Shown here: positions 16,201 through 23,827 of the stretch, in pieces
Layout of the letters: each line of letters begins with the position of its first letter
Numbering within the stretch: position 1 is the first letter of the stretch
Origin: an uncultured Lachnospiraceae bacterium
GTDB taxonomy: Bacteria > Bacillota > Clostridia > Lachnospirales > Lachnospiraceae
Direction: 5' to 3'
Assembly (NCBI GenBank): GCA_910589265.1
Contig: CAJUTQ010000039.1
Coordinates: forward strand, 29,866-93,865
Length of the DNA stretch: 64,000 nucleotides
Position numbers and translations under genes: made by a program
Notes under the pieces: model-generated
Databases searched by the model: none
Told to the model about the DNA's origin: nothing
The model's input: the letters and a program-made list of their open reading frames with translations, nothing else

Positions 16201-18010
16201 GACCATTTTTACAAAACCTTACGGAGAGTTAGCCACTGTTTCAGGAAATTCCACAGGATATGCCAATACAGTAGTTGGTATTTTAGCCGGAAACAATACG
16301 TTGAGGAATGTAGTTTCAGAAGGATTAATCGAATTGCCGGATTTGGCCTTTTTTAACAGCACGGCTATTCAAAAGGTAAGTTTTTCCGATAAACTAAAGA
16401 GAAGTGGATTTGGCATTGCTCCATTCCAGCTTTGTACAGGAATACAAAATAATATAGAATTTGCTTCTGGAGATTTATTATGTGAAAATTTAGTTATCTA
16501 TGGGGTAGATAATGGAAACAAAACATCGGTACTAGAAATGCTTCCTGCATATAATGGAGTTTACCCTCCCAATGATACCCCAGATTTAAGCACTATAACG
16601 AGTATAGCAAAGCAGGCATTTAAGCTATGCCCAGATGTAAGGACAGCGGATTTCTCAACAGCTACCTTGCTGGAGACTATCCCTGAAGAGGCTTTTGCTT
16701 ACAGCGGCTTAAAGACAGGTATTTTGCCAGAAAGCGTGGATCGTATTGACGAGGGAGCCTTTGCCTACAGCACCATACAGACAGCCCATATTCCAAACCG
16801 CAGTGTCTCCATTAGAGATACAGCCTTTATTGGAACAGAGGGGACGGAGCTTCAAGGCTATGCCAAGAGTGCAGTAGAGACCTATTATAAAAAATATAAA
16901 GATGTAAGAGGTTATGATTTAACCTTTGTACCTATTGAGGAATTGAAGTATTATAAAGTGGAATTTTTGGATTACGATGGTAAAGTTCTGTCCACCCAGA
17001 CGATTTTAGAAGGATTGGATGCAAAGGAGCCAGAAATAGCAGAAAACCACAGACCTGGTTGGAAATTTACCGGCTGGAGCGGTTCTTTTGAGGGAATTAA
17101 TAAGGATACTACTCTAGTTGCCCAGTATGTTCAGGATACAGGAAGCTCCGGATCAAGCTCCAGCTCTGGTGCCGGTTCAGGTTCTAGTGGACCAGGAAGT
17201 TCCAGCGGAGGCTCTGGAAGCACCTCCGGCGGAGGAAATACCAGTTCTGGACGAACCAGTTCTAGCAAAACAAGTTCCAGCAAGAGCAGCTCCAGCAAAA
17301 GCAGCAAGTCTAGTTCCAGCAAAAGCAGCTCTGGCAGCAATGGCTCTCTTTCTGGATTGACTACGCCTATTTTGCCAGCCATAGCCCCCAATGCACCAGG
17401 AGTAACGCCAGTAACTTCAGGAAACACCAATGCAGGGGTAGACATTCGTCAGCCTGGCATTAGTAATCCAGATGTATCTTCTGCCAATGTAAATGGCTCG
17501 GACGGAAATTATATTGTTCGTATTATTTATACAGATGAGGCGAGAAACGCTTCCCAGGAATCGCTTTCCAAGGTGTATGGACAGTTAGACAGTATTGCCT
17601 ACTTCCCTATGGACATTAGTTTATATGATTCCACAGGAACGAATAAGATTACAGACTTAAACGGTATGACAGTAGATATTACTCTGCCTCTTCCTGACCA
17701 GCTTGTACAGTTTGGTGGAAATGTTAGACCTGCAAGCATTGGGGCAAATAATACATTGGAAGATTTAAATCCTAGATTTGCCATGATTAACCAGGTGCCT
17801 TGCGTATCCTTCACAGCAACTCACTTTTCACCTTATGTGCTTTATGTGGATACAAATAATTTAGTTGCAAATAATGTTTTTGATACAACACCTACCACAG
17901 GGGATGGAATTCACCCTAAATGGTTTTTAGCTGTGGGATTGGCTGCTCTTTCTGTTGTACTCTTTGCAAAAAAAGATCCCCAGCCCAAAAAGAAAGTAAA
18001 AACAGCATAA
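13223..18010 (+). CDS. Giant sortase-anchored LRR (BspA-like) surface protein
   Basis: 1595 residues. A Lys/Arg-rich start and hydrophobic core (about 18-36) form a signal peptide. Residues about 49-215 hold repeated CxxC pairs (CPDC, CDTC, CPNC, CKDC, CMYC, CMQC) like extracellular zinc ribbons. About 330-1240 is a long array of LRR_5 / BspA-type repeats (FxxCxxLxxVxIPxxVxxIxxxAF pattern). An InlB B-type repeat follows (about 1240-1300: FLDYDGKVL to GWSGSFEG). Then comes a Ser/Gly/Lys linker (1306-1375), a roughly 180-residue folded domain, TPTTGD, a hydrophobic helix and a KKDPQPKKK tail. TPTTG fits the (S/P)PXTG motif known for C. difficile class B SrtB, and the sortase is directly upstream. 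BspA-like LRRs often mediate adhesion; the ligand is unknown. A terminator follows. Confidence 0.9.
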   Translation: MAKKKGKKRRLTLKRSIRKTLAAILMITALIVGAIPTQYLQAGSVQLRCPDCHTASEEGAFGRATHYICDTCGGSYSQINPQIDPVTGEEYITCDCIDTTVSAQDIGQPLKHVKKGEHYEGMREEIHYVCPNCGGTEITEENRGDYEVSEEEIQANCEHLNRELLNGKIVCKDCGEEVTDPDATFLCMYCTAENRLGDCANYGDGLLHCMQCGKAQVLEEEEEESQEQDSSSSRTKARRAVAPRASVSSNDWTYDPTKLCKEGYYVENGIIMKVATLGEYRNAQIPDPANPGSFLDRPSIIEINATATYVDGTMTAPIKEVADGAFKSASQDTTDTSITGLIINTDMDYIGKEAFRNQSLLRNVTIKTGTIGAIENFAFADCRLLSNFHVDVDGSITLLQKNTFFGTNLKELRISGSIKEVESYVMGESLDDDNKITLEILRVDHQGVDGATENGSLEVIQDNAFRGCKELSTLVLNGTKKIGISAFENCQKIKEVVFPVSLENIEDSAFKYCSALESVRIPAAVNKLGKDAFFNNAQLKTVTIEQNSNLVSIGASAFRGCTRLTDFTFGGDMQPSTELTIGDGAFAECGSLERIGQLASSASQMNIHPNFKKIVDADPNNFYLLPQNVKALGAANGIGVFSNCISLRRIGFMDNQTSGGWELEIPKETFSGCKIYNFIILDRDTVIPDDLFLKNGDEKKQNVLDNFYVTGYKFWSAGSATGRKTTTYEYVMKSVDYNTVDGTGFPIQCLDKGPSDPWDPWYECSIPGGMISVDNDTGMVNGFVSSGTETNPVDVVIPSRVGDVAVKGIAVQNEDRPKEPIFKDVDTVRSITIPDTEGFKIEERALANCGRLEKVIFVDPSKVIEIGENAFFNSGHLNANGRVPKLGEVDTGYCMLEGPLILDSLPFSGAMDGSFNVFNDNGVPIPIIYKTPFPAELYIQNISDKNTLIDYKPKALYNDPANPDINRPSLSDQSEIAAYDSAAINLTIPEGVETIFTKPYGELATVSGNSTGYANTVVGILAGNNTLRNVVSEGLIELPDLAFFNSTAIQKVSFSDKLKRSGFGIAPFQLCTGIQNNIEFASGDLLCENLVIYGVDNGNKTSVLEMLPAYNGVYPPNDTPDLSTITSIAKQAFKLCPDVRTADFSTATLLETIPEEAFAYSGLKTGILPESVDRIDEGAFAYSTIQTAHIPNRSVSIRDTAFIGTEGTELQGYAKSAVETYYKKYKDVRGYDLTFVPIEELKYYKVEFLDYDGKVLSTQTILEGLDAKEPEIAENHRPGWKFTGWSGSFEGINKDTTLVAQYVQDTGSSGSSSSSGAGSGSSGPGSSSGGSGSTSGGGNTSSGRTSSSKTSSSKSSSSKSSKSSSSKSSSGSNGSLSGLTTPILPAIAPNAPGVTPVTSGNTNAGVDIRQPGISNPDVSSANVNGSDGNYIVRIIYTDEARNASQESLSKVYGQLDSIAYFPMDISLYDSTGTNKITDLNGMTVDITLPLPDQLVQFGGNVRPASIGANNTLEDLNPRFAMINQVPCVSFTATHFSPYVLYVDTNNLVANNVFDTTPTTGDGIHPKWFLAVGLAALSVVLFAKKDPQPKKKVKTA
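17140..17345 (+). repeat. Serine-codon low-complexity repeat
   Basis: Within the surface-protein gene, AGC/TCC/TCT/GGA codons are reiterated and encode Ser/Gly followed by Ser-Ser-Lys units. This is a flexible wall-spanning linker and a likely site of slippage and length variation. Open frames on the opposite strand here are artefacts of the repeat. Confidence 0.85.
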
Positions 18011-18036
18011 AGGATGGCATAGTATTCACAGATAAG

Positions 18037-18081
18037 ATTCTCCCGGAATAAAGTAATAGAAAAGCCGGGAGAATTTTTTTT
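18037..18081 (+). terminator. Terminator of the surface protein gene
   Basis: A perfect 10-bp inverted repeat (18037-18046 with 18065-18074) followed by eight T's. Confidence 0.9.
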
Positions 18082-18083
18082 CT

Positions 18084-18977
18084 GTGTATCGGGTAAGAAA
18101 AATTGTTTATTGTAATGAAGCCCACGAACGTCATTGCTATGGAAATGGAATGAGTGTGGCTATTTTAGATTCAGGAATATATCCCCATGTGGATTTTGGA
18201 AATAGAATTGTGAGCTTTCGGGATTTTGTAAATCATTCCAGAGAAATTTATGATGACAATGGTCATGGAAGCCATATTGCAGGTATTGTAGGAGCTTCTG
18301 GGCGGGCTTCCCACGGGAAATATTGTGGAATGGCTCCAGAATGTTCTTTTTTCATAGGAAAGGTGTTAGATTATGAAGGAAATGGAAATATGGCAGATAT
18401 TTTGGAAGGAATTGACTGGGTTATTGCCAACAGGGACAGGTATCGTATACGGATTTTGAATGTGTCTGTAGGTACAACGGCGAAAATACAAAGAGAGGAA
18501 GACTATTGTCTCGTTGAGGCTGTGGAAAGGGCATGGGAGGCAGGTATTGTCGTTGTGGCTGCCGCAGGAAACAATGGGCCAAAGGAAAGCAGCATTACCA
18601 TCCCAGGAATAAGCAGGAAAATTATAACTGTAGGATGTTCTGATGATTATATTCCTGTCTATATGAATGGAAGTAAAAAGAGGGATTATTCAGGGAGAGG
18701 ACCTACTTTGGAATGTATTTGCAAGCCAGATATTGTTGCCCCAGGAAATCAAATTGTGAGCACAAGAAACAATTTGTCAGGATATTTTGTAAAAAGTGGT
18801 ACGTCCATGTCTACCCCTGTTGTGACAGGGGCTACAGCCCTTCTTTTAGAGCGTTATCCTTATTTTACTCCTAAGGAAGTAAAAAAGCGCCTTCTATTTT
18901 CTGCCACAGATTTAGGACTGCCTAGGAATAAACAAGGATGGGGTATTTTGAATGTATGGAAAATGCTTTATGGGTGA
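18084..18977 (+). CDS. Cytoplasmic S8 (subtilisin-like) serine peptidase
   Basis: 297 residues with the full subtilase triad: Asp in VAILDSGIYPH (near 30), His in DNGHGSHIAGI (near 63) and Ser in SGTSMSTPVVTG (near 237). The oxyanion Asn lies in AAAGNNG. There is no signal peptide or propeptide, so it resembles intracellular subtilisins, although it lacks a long N-terminal inhibitory extension. The only start giving the complete fold is the GTG at 18084, directly after the T-run of the preceding terminator, with no visible ribosome binding site or promoter. It is either expressed by read-through or poorly expressed. Confidence 0.85.
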   Translation: MYRVRKIVYCNEAHERHCYGNGMSVAILDSGIYPHVDFGNRIVSFRDFVNHSREIYDDNGHGSHIAGIVGASGRASHGKYCGMAPECSFFIGKVLDYEGNGNMADILEGIDWVIANRDRYRIRILNVSVGTTAKIQREEDYCLVEAVERAWEAGIVVVAAAGNNGPKESSITIPGISRKIITVGCSDDYIPVYMNGSKKRDYSGRGPTLECICKPDIVAPGNQIVSTRNNLSGYFVKSGTSMSTPVVTGATALLLERYPYFTPKEVKKRLLFSATDLGLPRNKQGWGILNVWKMLYG

Positions 18978-18994
18978 GGGAATTTTACTTGACG

Positions 18995-19028
18995 ATCCGT
19001 GTATCATTGTATACAATGATACACGGAT
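18995..19028. promoter_or_regulatory. Perfect 34-bp palindrome (GntR-like operator or terminator hairpin)
   Basis: All 34 bases are self-complementary around 19011.5, with core ATTGTATACAAT. It lies 17 bp after the subtilase stop and about 110 bp before icd. It can fold as a hairpin, but only an interrupted T-rich tail follows. The TTGTATACAA core also resembles operators of FadR/VanR-type GntR regulators. Confidence 0.55.
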
Positions 19029-19140
19029 TACTTCTTTTATTTTATAAAACAAAGGCATATGTGACACTTTTGGCAAAAAGAAATTACCCTTTTTAAAAGA
19101 TAGGTGCAAACATGCAGAGGAAGGATGTGGAGGATAAGAG

Positions 19141-20346
19141 ATGGATAAGATTCAAATGACCACGCCCATTGTGGAGATGGACGGGGATGAAATGACAAGA
19201 ATTCTCTGGAAGGAGATTAAGGAGGAACTTCTCTCCCCTTATATTGATTTAAAAACGGAATATTATGATCTAGGGTTGGAACACCGCAATGAGACAGAAG
19301 ATAAGGTGACTGTGGAATCGGCAAAGGCTACACTGAAATATGGCGTTGCTGTCAAATGTGCCACCATTACCCCCAATGCTGCCAGGATGAAGGAATATTC
19401 CTTGAAAGAAATGTGGAAAAGCCCCAATGCCACCATTCGGGCTATTTTAGATGGGACAGTATTTCGAACTCCTATTCTTGTAAAGGGAATTGAACCATGT
19501 GTGAAAAATTGGGAAAAGCCGATTACTTTGGCTAGGCATGCCTATGGAGATGTGTACAAAAACGCAGAACTCAAAGTACCAGGTCCTGGGAAGGCAGAGC
19601 TTGTCTTTTTGGGAGAAGATGGAAAAGAGATAAGGGAGGAAATTCACTCTTTTCAAGGGCCAGGCATTCTTCAAGGAATCCACAATACAGAGCAGTCAAT
19701 TGAAAGTTTTGCCAGATGTTGCTTCCAATATGCTATAGACTTAAAACAAGATCTATGGTTTGCCACAAAGGATACTATTTCTAAAAAATATGATCATACA
19801 TTTAAAGATATCTTCCAGGAAATTTACGAAAAGGAATATGAAAAGCAGTTTAAAGAGTTAGATTTGGAATATTTTTACACTTTAATTGATGATGCAGTGG
19901 CCAGGGTGATGAAGGCAAAGGGAGGCTTTATTTGGGCATGTAAAAATTATGATGGAGATGTAATGAGCGACATGGTATCTTCTGCCTTTGGCTCTTTAGC
20001 CATGATGACTTCTGTTCTCGTCTCCCCTAAAGGAGCTTATGAGTATGAAGCTGCCCATGGCACGGTTCAGAGACACTATTACAAGCATTTAAAAGGAGAA
20101 GAGACGTCCACGAATTCTGTGGCAACGATTTTTGCTTGGAGCGGGGCTCTTAGAAAGAGGGGAGAGCTGGACAAAAATAGTGCATTAATAGAATTTGCAA
20201 ATAGACTGGAGAGGGCGACCTTAAAAACAATGGAAGAAGGAAAGATGACAAAGGATTTGGCCTTGATTACTTCCTTAAAAGAGGTTCATGTACAAAATAG
20301 TCAAGATTTTATCAAAGCAATTCGTCAAACAATGGATCAGGGATAG
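19141..20346 (+). CDS. icd: NADP-dependent isocitrate dehydrogenase (eukaryotic-type dimeric)
   Basis: 401 residues, matching the IDH1/IDH2-like subfamily rather than the E. coli type. VEMDGDEMTRILW opens the protein. Near residues 78-110 there is ITPNAARMKEYSLKEMWKSP followed by NATIRAILDGTVFR, which carries the substrate-binding Ser/Asn/Arg residues. YDGDVMSDMVSSAFGSLAMM near 262-283 holds metal-binding aspartates, and HGTVQRHY near 305 binds NADP. It converts isocitrate to 2-oxoglutarate and supplies NADPH and the glutamate precursor. GGAGG (19129-19133) precedes the ATG. It is monocistronic and convergent with the ABC-F gene. Confidence 0.95.
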   Translation: MDKIQMTTPIVEMDGDEMTRILWKEIKEELLSPYIDLKTEYYDLGLEHRNETEDKVTVESAKATLKYGVAVKCATITPNAARMKEYSLKEMWKSPNATIRAILDGTVFRTPILVKGIEPCVKNWEKPITLARHAYGDVYKNAELKVPGPGKAELVFLGEDGKEIREEIHSFQGPGILQGIHNTEQSIESFARCCFQYAIDLKQDLWFATKDTISKKYDHTFKDIFQEIYEKEYEKQFKELDLEYFYTLIDDAVARVMKAKGGFIWACKNYDGDVMSDMVSSAFGSLAMMTSVLVSPKGAYEYEAAHGTVQRHYYKHLKGEETSTNSVATIFAWSGALRKRGELDKNSALIEFANRLERATLKTMEEGKMTKDLALITSLKEVHVQNSQDFIKAIRQTMDQG

Positions 20347-20369
20347 TTTCTTTGTCCTACGATTTTTTG

Positions 20370-20395
20370 AAGGCTTGGTTATGTAACCAAGCCTT
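20370..20395. terminator. Hairpin between convergent genes, overlapping the ABC-F stop codon
   Basis: A perfect 12-bp inverted repeat with a 2-base centre. It includes the last codons of the minus-strand gene. No clear T-run follows on either strand, so termination would be hairpin-driven or Rho-assisted. Confidence 0.45.
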
Positions 20396-22289
20396 CCCAT
20401 TGTTCATAGAGAACAGTCAGTCTTTCTTTTATTTCTTCCATTTCTTTTGTCAGTTCTTGAAGCTTTTGTGCATGGGTAGCCACTTCTGGAAGGGCCATTT
20501 CTTCTTCTAAGGCGGCATTTTTTTCTTCCAAGACAGTAATTTCTTCTTCGGTGCGTCTTAAGTCATTTTCCCTTTTTCTCTTCTTTGCCTCTTGTTCTTT
20601 TTTCTCTTTCCAAAGAAGGGCGTTTGTCTTAGGGGAAGATGATTGTCTGGAAGGCTCAGAAGGAATAGAAAGCTGTTCTTTTCTCCCTTCTTTTTTTTCA
20701 ATATAATCATCGTAATTTCCCAGGTAGTTTGTCAAAGCTTGATCCTGTAAGTCAAGAACTCGATGGGCTGTTTTATTAATAAAATACCGGTCATGGGACA
20801 CATAAAGGATAGTACCTTTATAAAGATTTAGTGCTTTTTCTAATAGTTCTTTAGAAACCATGTCCAAATGGTTTGTTGGTTCATCTAAAAGAAGAAAGTT
20901 GGCTTGTCCAAGCATGAGCTTGGCAAAAGAAAGACGTCCCTTTTCTCCTCCGCTTAAATCCTTCACTTGTTTAAACACATCTTCCCCAGTAAAGAGAAAG
21001 GCGGCAAGAGTATTACGGATTTCAGTGTTGGTAAGGGAAGGATAGGAATGGGAGATTTCTTCAAAGAGACTGTGGTTTTCCTTTAGAACTTGATGCTCCT
21101 GATCGTAATAGCCAATATGGACATTGGAGCCAATGACTACCTTCCCTTCATCCTGGGATAGGAGTCCCCCAATAATTTTTAAAAGGGTCGTTTTTCCCGC
21201 CCCGTTGCTCCCTATAATAGCCACATGTTCTCCTCGGTAAAGGGAGAGGTCTACATGGTGAAATAAGATGCGGGAATCAAAAGATTTACAAAGATTTGTT
21301 ATAGTAAGAACATCGTTTCCACTTGTTTTTAGGGGATTCAAACGTAGATTCATTTTGTCTGTAAGCTCTTTTGGCTTTTCCAACAGATGCATTTTATCAA
21401 GGAGCTTTTCCCTGCTCTCAGCCCTTTTGACAGACTTTTCCCTGTTAAAAGACTTTAATTTGGAAATGATCTCCTTTTGCCGTTTTATTTCTTGTTGTTG
21501 ATTCTCATAGGCGTGTAAGGCGCTAAGACGAAGTCCTTCCTTTTTCTTTGTATAGTCTGTGTAATTTCCATCAAAAACCAAGACTTTTCCTTGCTCTATT
21601 TCAATAATTTTATGGACAACTTTGTCTAAAAAGTATCGATCATGGGCTACTAAAAGTATGGCACCCTCATAGGAAGATAAATAAGTTTCAAGCCAGGATA
21701 TGGAATCCATATCTAAGTGATTGGTAGGTTCATCAAGGAGGAGAAAGTCTGGTTTGGAGAGGAGAAGTTTTCCTAAGGCGATTCTTGTTTTTTCTCCTCC
21801 AGAGAGAGTGGTGATTTTTTTAGAAAAATCCCCTTCAGAAAATCCAAGACCTTTTAATACTCCCGTAGCTTCGCTTTTTAAGGCAAATCCATTTTCCTGT
21901 TCAAATTGTTCACTGAGCGCAGAATATTGAGCCATGAGTTTGTCTAATGCTTGTCCATGTATGCTCTTCATTTGTTTTTCCATGACCCGCATTTGCTTTT
22001 CCATGTGTAAAATATGCTCTTTTACAGAAAGGAGCTCTTCAAAAATGGTCTCTCCCTTATCCACAGATTGGTGCTGAGCCAAATAGCCCATAGTCATATT
22101 TTTAGTCAAAGAAATAGAACCTTTATCTGCCAAAATTTCTCCCACAATGATTTTCATCAAGGTGGATTTTCCAGAACCATTGATTCCTACAATGGCCGCT
22201 TTATCTTGATCTTCTATATGAAAGGAGCAATTGGTCAAAATTCCATTTTCCCCAAAGGATTTTTCAATATGTTTACATTGTAATACCAT
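20379..22289 (-). CDS. ABC-F family ATPase (Uup/YdiF-type translation factor)
   Basis: 636 residues with two ABC ATPase domains on one chain and no membrane segment. Walker A motifs are GINGSGKST (about 37) and GSNGAGKTT (about 355); both halves have LSGGE signatures and LLLDEPTNHLDM Walker B boxes. The interdomain region (about 235-320) is the charged P-site tRNA interaction linker, and the C-terminal 100 residues form a Lys/Glu-rich coiled coil. ABC-F proteins act on the ribosome, rescuing stalled complexes or, in some cases, giving antibiotic tolerance. The start is the ATG at 22289 after a split ribosome binding site; a GTG three codons upstream lies inside that site. Confidence 0.92.
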   Translation of the reverse strand: MVLQCKHIEKSFGENGILTNCSFHIEDQDKAAIVGINGSGKSTLMKIIVGEILADKGSISLTKNMTMGYLAQHQSVDKGETIFEELLSVKEHILHMEKQMRVMEKQMKSIHGQALDKLMAQYSALSEQFEQENGFALKSEATGVLKGLGFSEGDFSKKITTLSGGEKTRIALGKLLLSKPDFLLLDEPTNHLDMDSISWLETYLSSYEGAILLVAHDRYFLDKVVHKIIEIEQGKVLVFDGNYTDYTKKKEGLRLSALHAYENQQQEIKRQKEIISKLKSFNREKSVKRAESREKLLDKMHLLEKPKELTDKMNLRLNPLKTSGNDVLTITNLCKSFDSRILFHHVDLSLYRGEHVAIIGSNGAGKTTLLKIIGGLLSQDEGKVVIGSNVHIGYYDQEHQVLKENHSLFEEISHSYPSLTNTEIRNTLAAFLFTGEDVFKQVKDLSGGEKGRLSFAKLMLGQANFLLLDEPTNHLDMVSKELLEKALNLYKGTILYVSHDRYFINKTAHRVLDLQDQALTNYLGNYDDYIEKKEGRKEQLSIPSEPSRQSSSPKTNALLWKEKKEQEAKKRKRENDLRRTEEEITVLEEKNAALEEEMALPEVATHAQKLQELTKEMEEIKERLTVLYEQWEGLVT

Positions 22290-22358
22290 AAAAATCACCG
22301 TACCTTTCTAATACATGTAAACCTTCATGAGGAGGCATAAATTACATTCTTTAAAAAA

Positions 22359-22387
22359 TTGACATGCTTTTAACATAGTAATATAAT
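22359..22387 (+). promoter_or_regulatory. Consensus promoter of rex
   Basis: TTGACA (22359-22364), a 17-bp spacer and TATAAT (22382-22387), a perfect sigma-A promoter. The spacer includes TTTTAACA, a possible half of a Rex operator. Confidence 0.8.
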
Positions 22388-22429
22388 ATTTCTAAATTGA
22401 CAATACCTTATGAAAGAGGGGGAAAGAAT

Positions 22430-23062
22430 ATGGAAGGCAAGGGAATCTCAAAGGCAGTCATTAGCCGGCTGCCCAGATACTTTCGATATTTAGGCCAGCT
22501 TAGGGATGATGGCGTGGAGCGTATTTCCTCCCATGAGTTAAGTGAACGGATGAAGGTGACTGCTTCCCAAATACGTCAGGATTTTAACAATTTTGGTGGA
22601 TTTGGACAGCAGGGTTATGGATATAATGTCCAATATTTATATGACGAAATCGGCAAGATACTAGGTTTACATAAGACTCACCGTTTAATTGTAATTGGAG
22701 CAGGCAATTTGGGACAAGCTTTGACGAATTATGTTGACTTTGAGAAACGGGGTTTTATCATTCAGGGAATTTTTGACTGCAATGAGCGACTTCATGGCAG
22801 AAAAATAAGAGATAGAACGATCCTTTCCATGGATGAAATGGAAGATTTTGTGAAAGATAACGACATTGATATAGGAGTCCTTACCTTGCCAAAGGAAGCT
22901 GCTTTGAAAGTAGCAGAACAATTAATTTCCTATGGAATTAAGGCAATTTGGAATTTTGCCCATATTGATTTGCATCTGCCATCCGATATAATAGTTGAGA
23001 ATGTTCATCTGTCGGATAGCCTAATGCAGCTTTCTTATAATTTAAACAGGCATGAGCTTTAA
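22430..23062 (+). CDS. rex: Redox-sensing transcriptional repressor Rex
   Basis: 210 residues. The N-terminal winged helix includes ISKAVISRLPRYFRYL and VTASQIRQDFNNFGGFGQQG, the recognition region. The Rossmann domain begins VIGAGNLGQAL near 88 and binds NADH. The C-terminal domain-swap helix ends LMQLSYNL. Rex senses the NADH/NAD+ ratio and represses fermentation and NADH-oxidising genes when NAD+ is high. GAGGGGGA precedes the ATG at 22430. The downstream neighbours, an unknown coiled-coil gene and nnr, are also tied to nicotinamide cofactor upkeep. Confidence 0.97.
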   Translation: MEGKGISKAVISRLPRYFRYLGQLRDDGVERISSHELSERMKVTASQIRQDFNNFGGFGQQGYGYNVQYLYDEIGKILGLHKTHRLIVIGAGNLGQALTNYVDFEKRGFIIQGIFDCNERLHGRKIRDRTILSMDEMEDFVKDNDIDIGVLTLPKEAALKVAEQLISYGIKAIWNFAHIDLHLPSDIIVENVHLSDSLMQLSYNLNRHEL

Positions 23063-23126
23063 TAGAAGGAAAAGAGAAAAAGGAAATATGGAATAGACGA
23101 CAGACGAGAGAATAAGAAAATGGGAG

Positions 23127-23813
23127 ATGATAGGAGTGGATAATAATTTTCGAAAATATAGGAGGGCCCTTGCAGGAAGAAGGATTCCTCCCCTGACTTT
23201 GGACAATAAATGGTATCAGCTCTTTAAGCAGGCAGATGTCACAGACAAGGTGAAAACATATGAGGAAGAAGTGAATGAACTTTTAAAAGAGCAGGCGAAA
23301 TTGACCATGGAGTATAAAAATTTAAAGAAGGTAAAAGGAACGCTGATGGACGGGATTCTCAATGCCATGGACAAAATTAATGAAGATGAAGATGATTTCG
23401 CAAGCCGAGTACGTTCAGAACAAAAAAGGCTTTTAGAGGAAGTTAATGAAAAAATGGAGGAGAAGGAAGAGCGGTTGTCAGAACTTCCAAAGGAGATTGA
23501 CGAGGCCAATGTGGAGCTTATGCTCATTACAATGAATATTTTCTATGAGAGATTTGTAAATAACATGGAAGAAATAAAAGAAATTGACCAGTGGGTGAAT
23601 GAGGTGCGGGCAGAGCTTAAAAAAAATTTAATTATTAAGCAGGATAAAGAAACAGAAAGTGTAGAATTATATTCCTATATGCATGATATATTTGGACCGA
23701 AAATATTAGAAATTTTTGATCTTCGCTATGATTTTAAAGGGAAAAAAGAAGAACTAATGGCAAGGAAAACTGCCCAAAGAGAAGAGGAGCAAAAAAGGAG
23801 AAAGAGAAGCTGA
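23127..23813 (+). CDS. Hypothetical coiled-coil protein
   Basis: 228 residues, cytoplasmic, dominated by helical heptads: an early segment LTLDNKWYQLFKQADVTDKV, then a coiled coil of about 45-145 rich in Glu/Lys, and a Lys/Arg tail. No named domain is recognised, though a protein of this form beside rex and nnr seems to recur in Lachnospiraceae. The ATG at 23127 is almost on top of GGGAG; the GTG at 23136, 9 bases after it, fits better and may be the true start. It ends 14 bp before nnr, so it is co-transcribed. Confidence 0.7.
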   Translation: MIGVDNNFRKYRRALAGRRIPPLTLDNKWYQLFKQADVTDKVKTYEEEVNELLKEQAKLTMEYKNLKKVKGTLMDGILNAMDKINEDEDDFASRVRSEQKRLLEEVNEKMEEKEERLSELPKEIDEANVELMLITMNIFYERFVNNMEEIKEIDQWVNEVRAELKKNLIIKQDKETESVELYSYMHDIFGPKILEIFDLRYDFKGKKEELMARKTAQREEEQKRRKRS

Positions 23814-23827
23814 AGGAGAGCAGCCGG

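Noticed and set aside
17118..17445. Long open frames in other phases and on the minus strand over the Ser-rich region
   Set aside because: They mirror the serine/glycine codon repeat of the surface protein and have no ribosome binding site or sensible composition.
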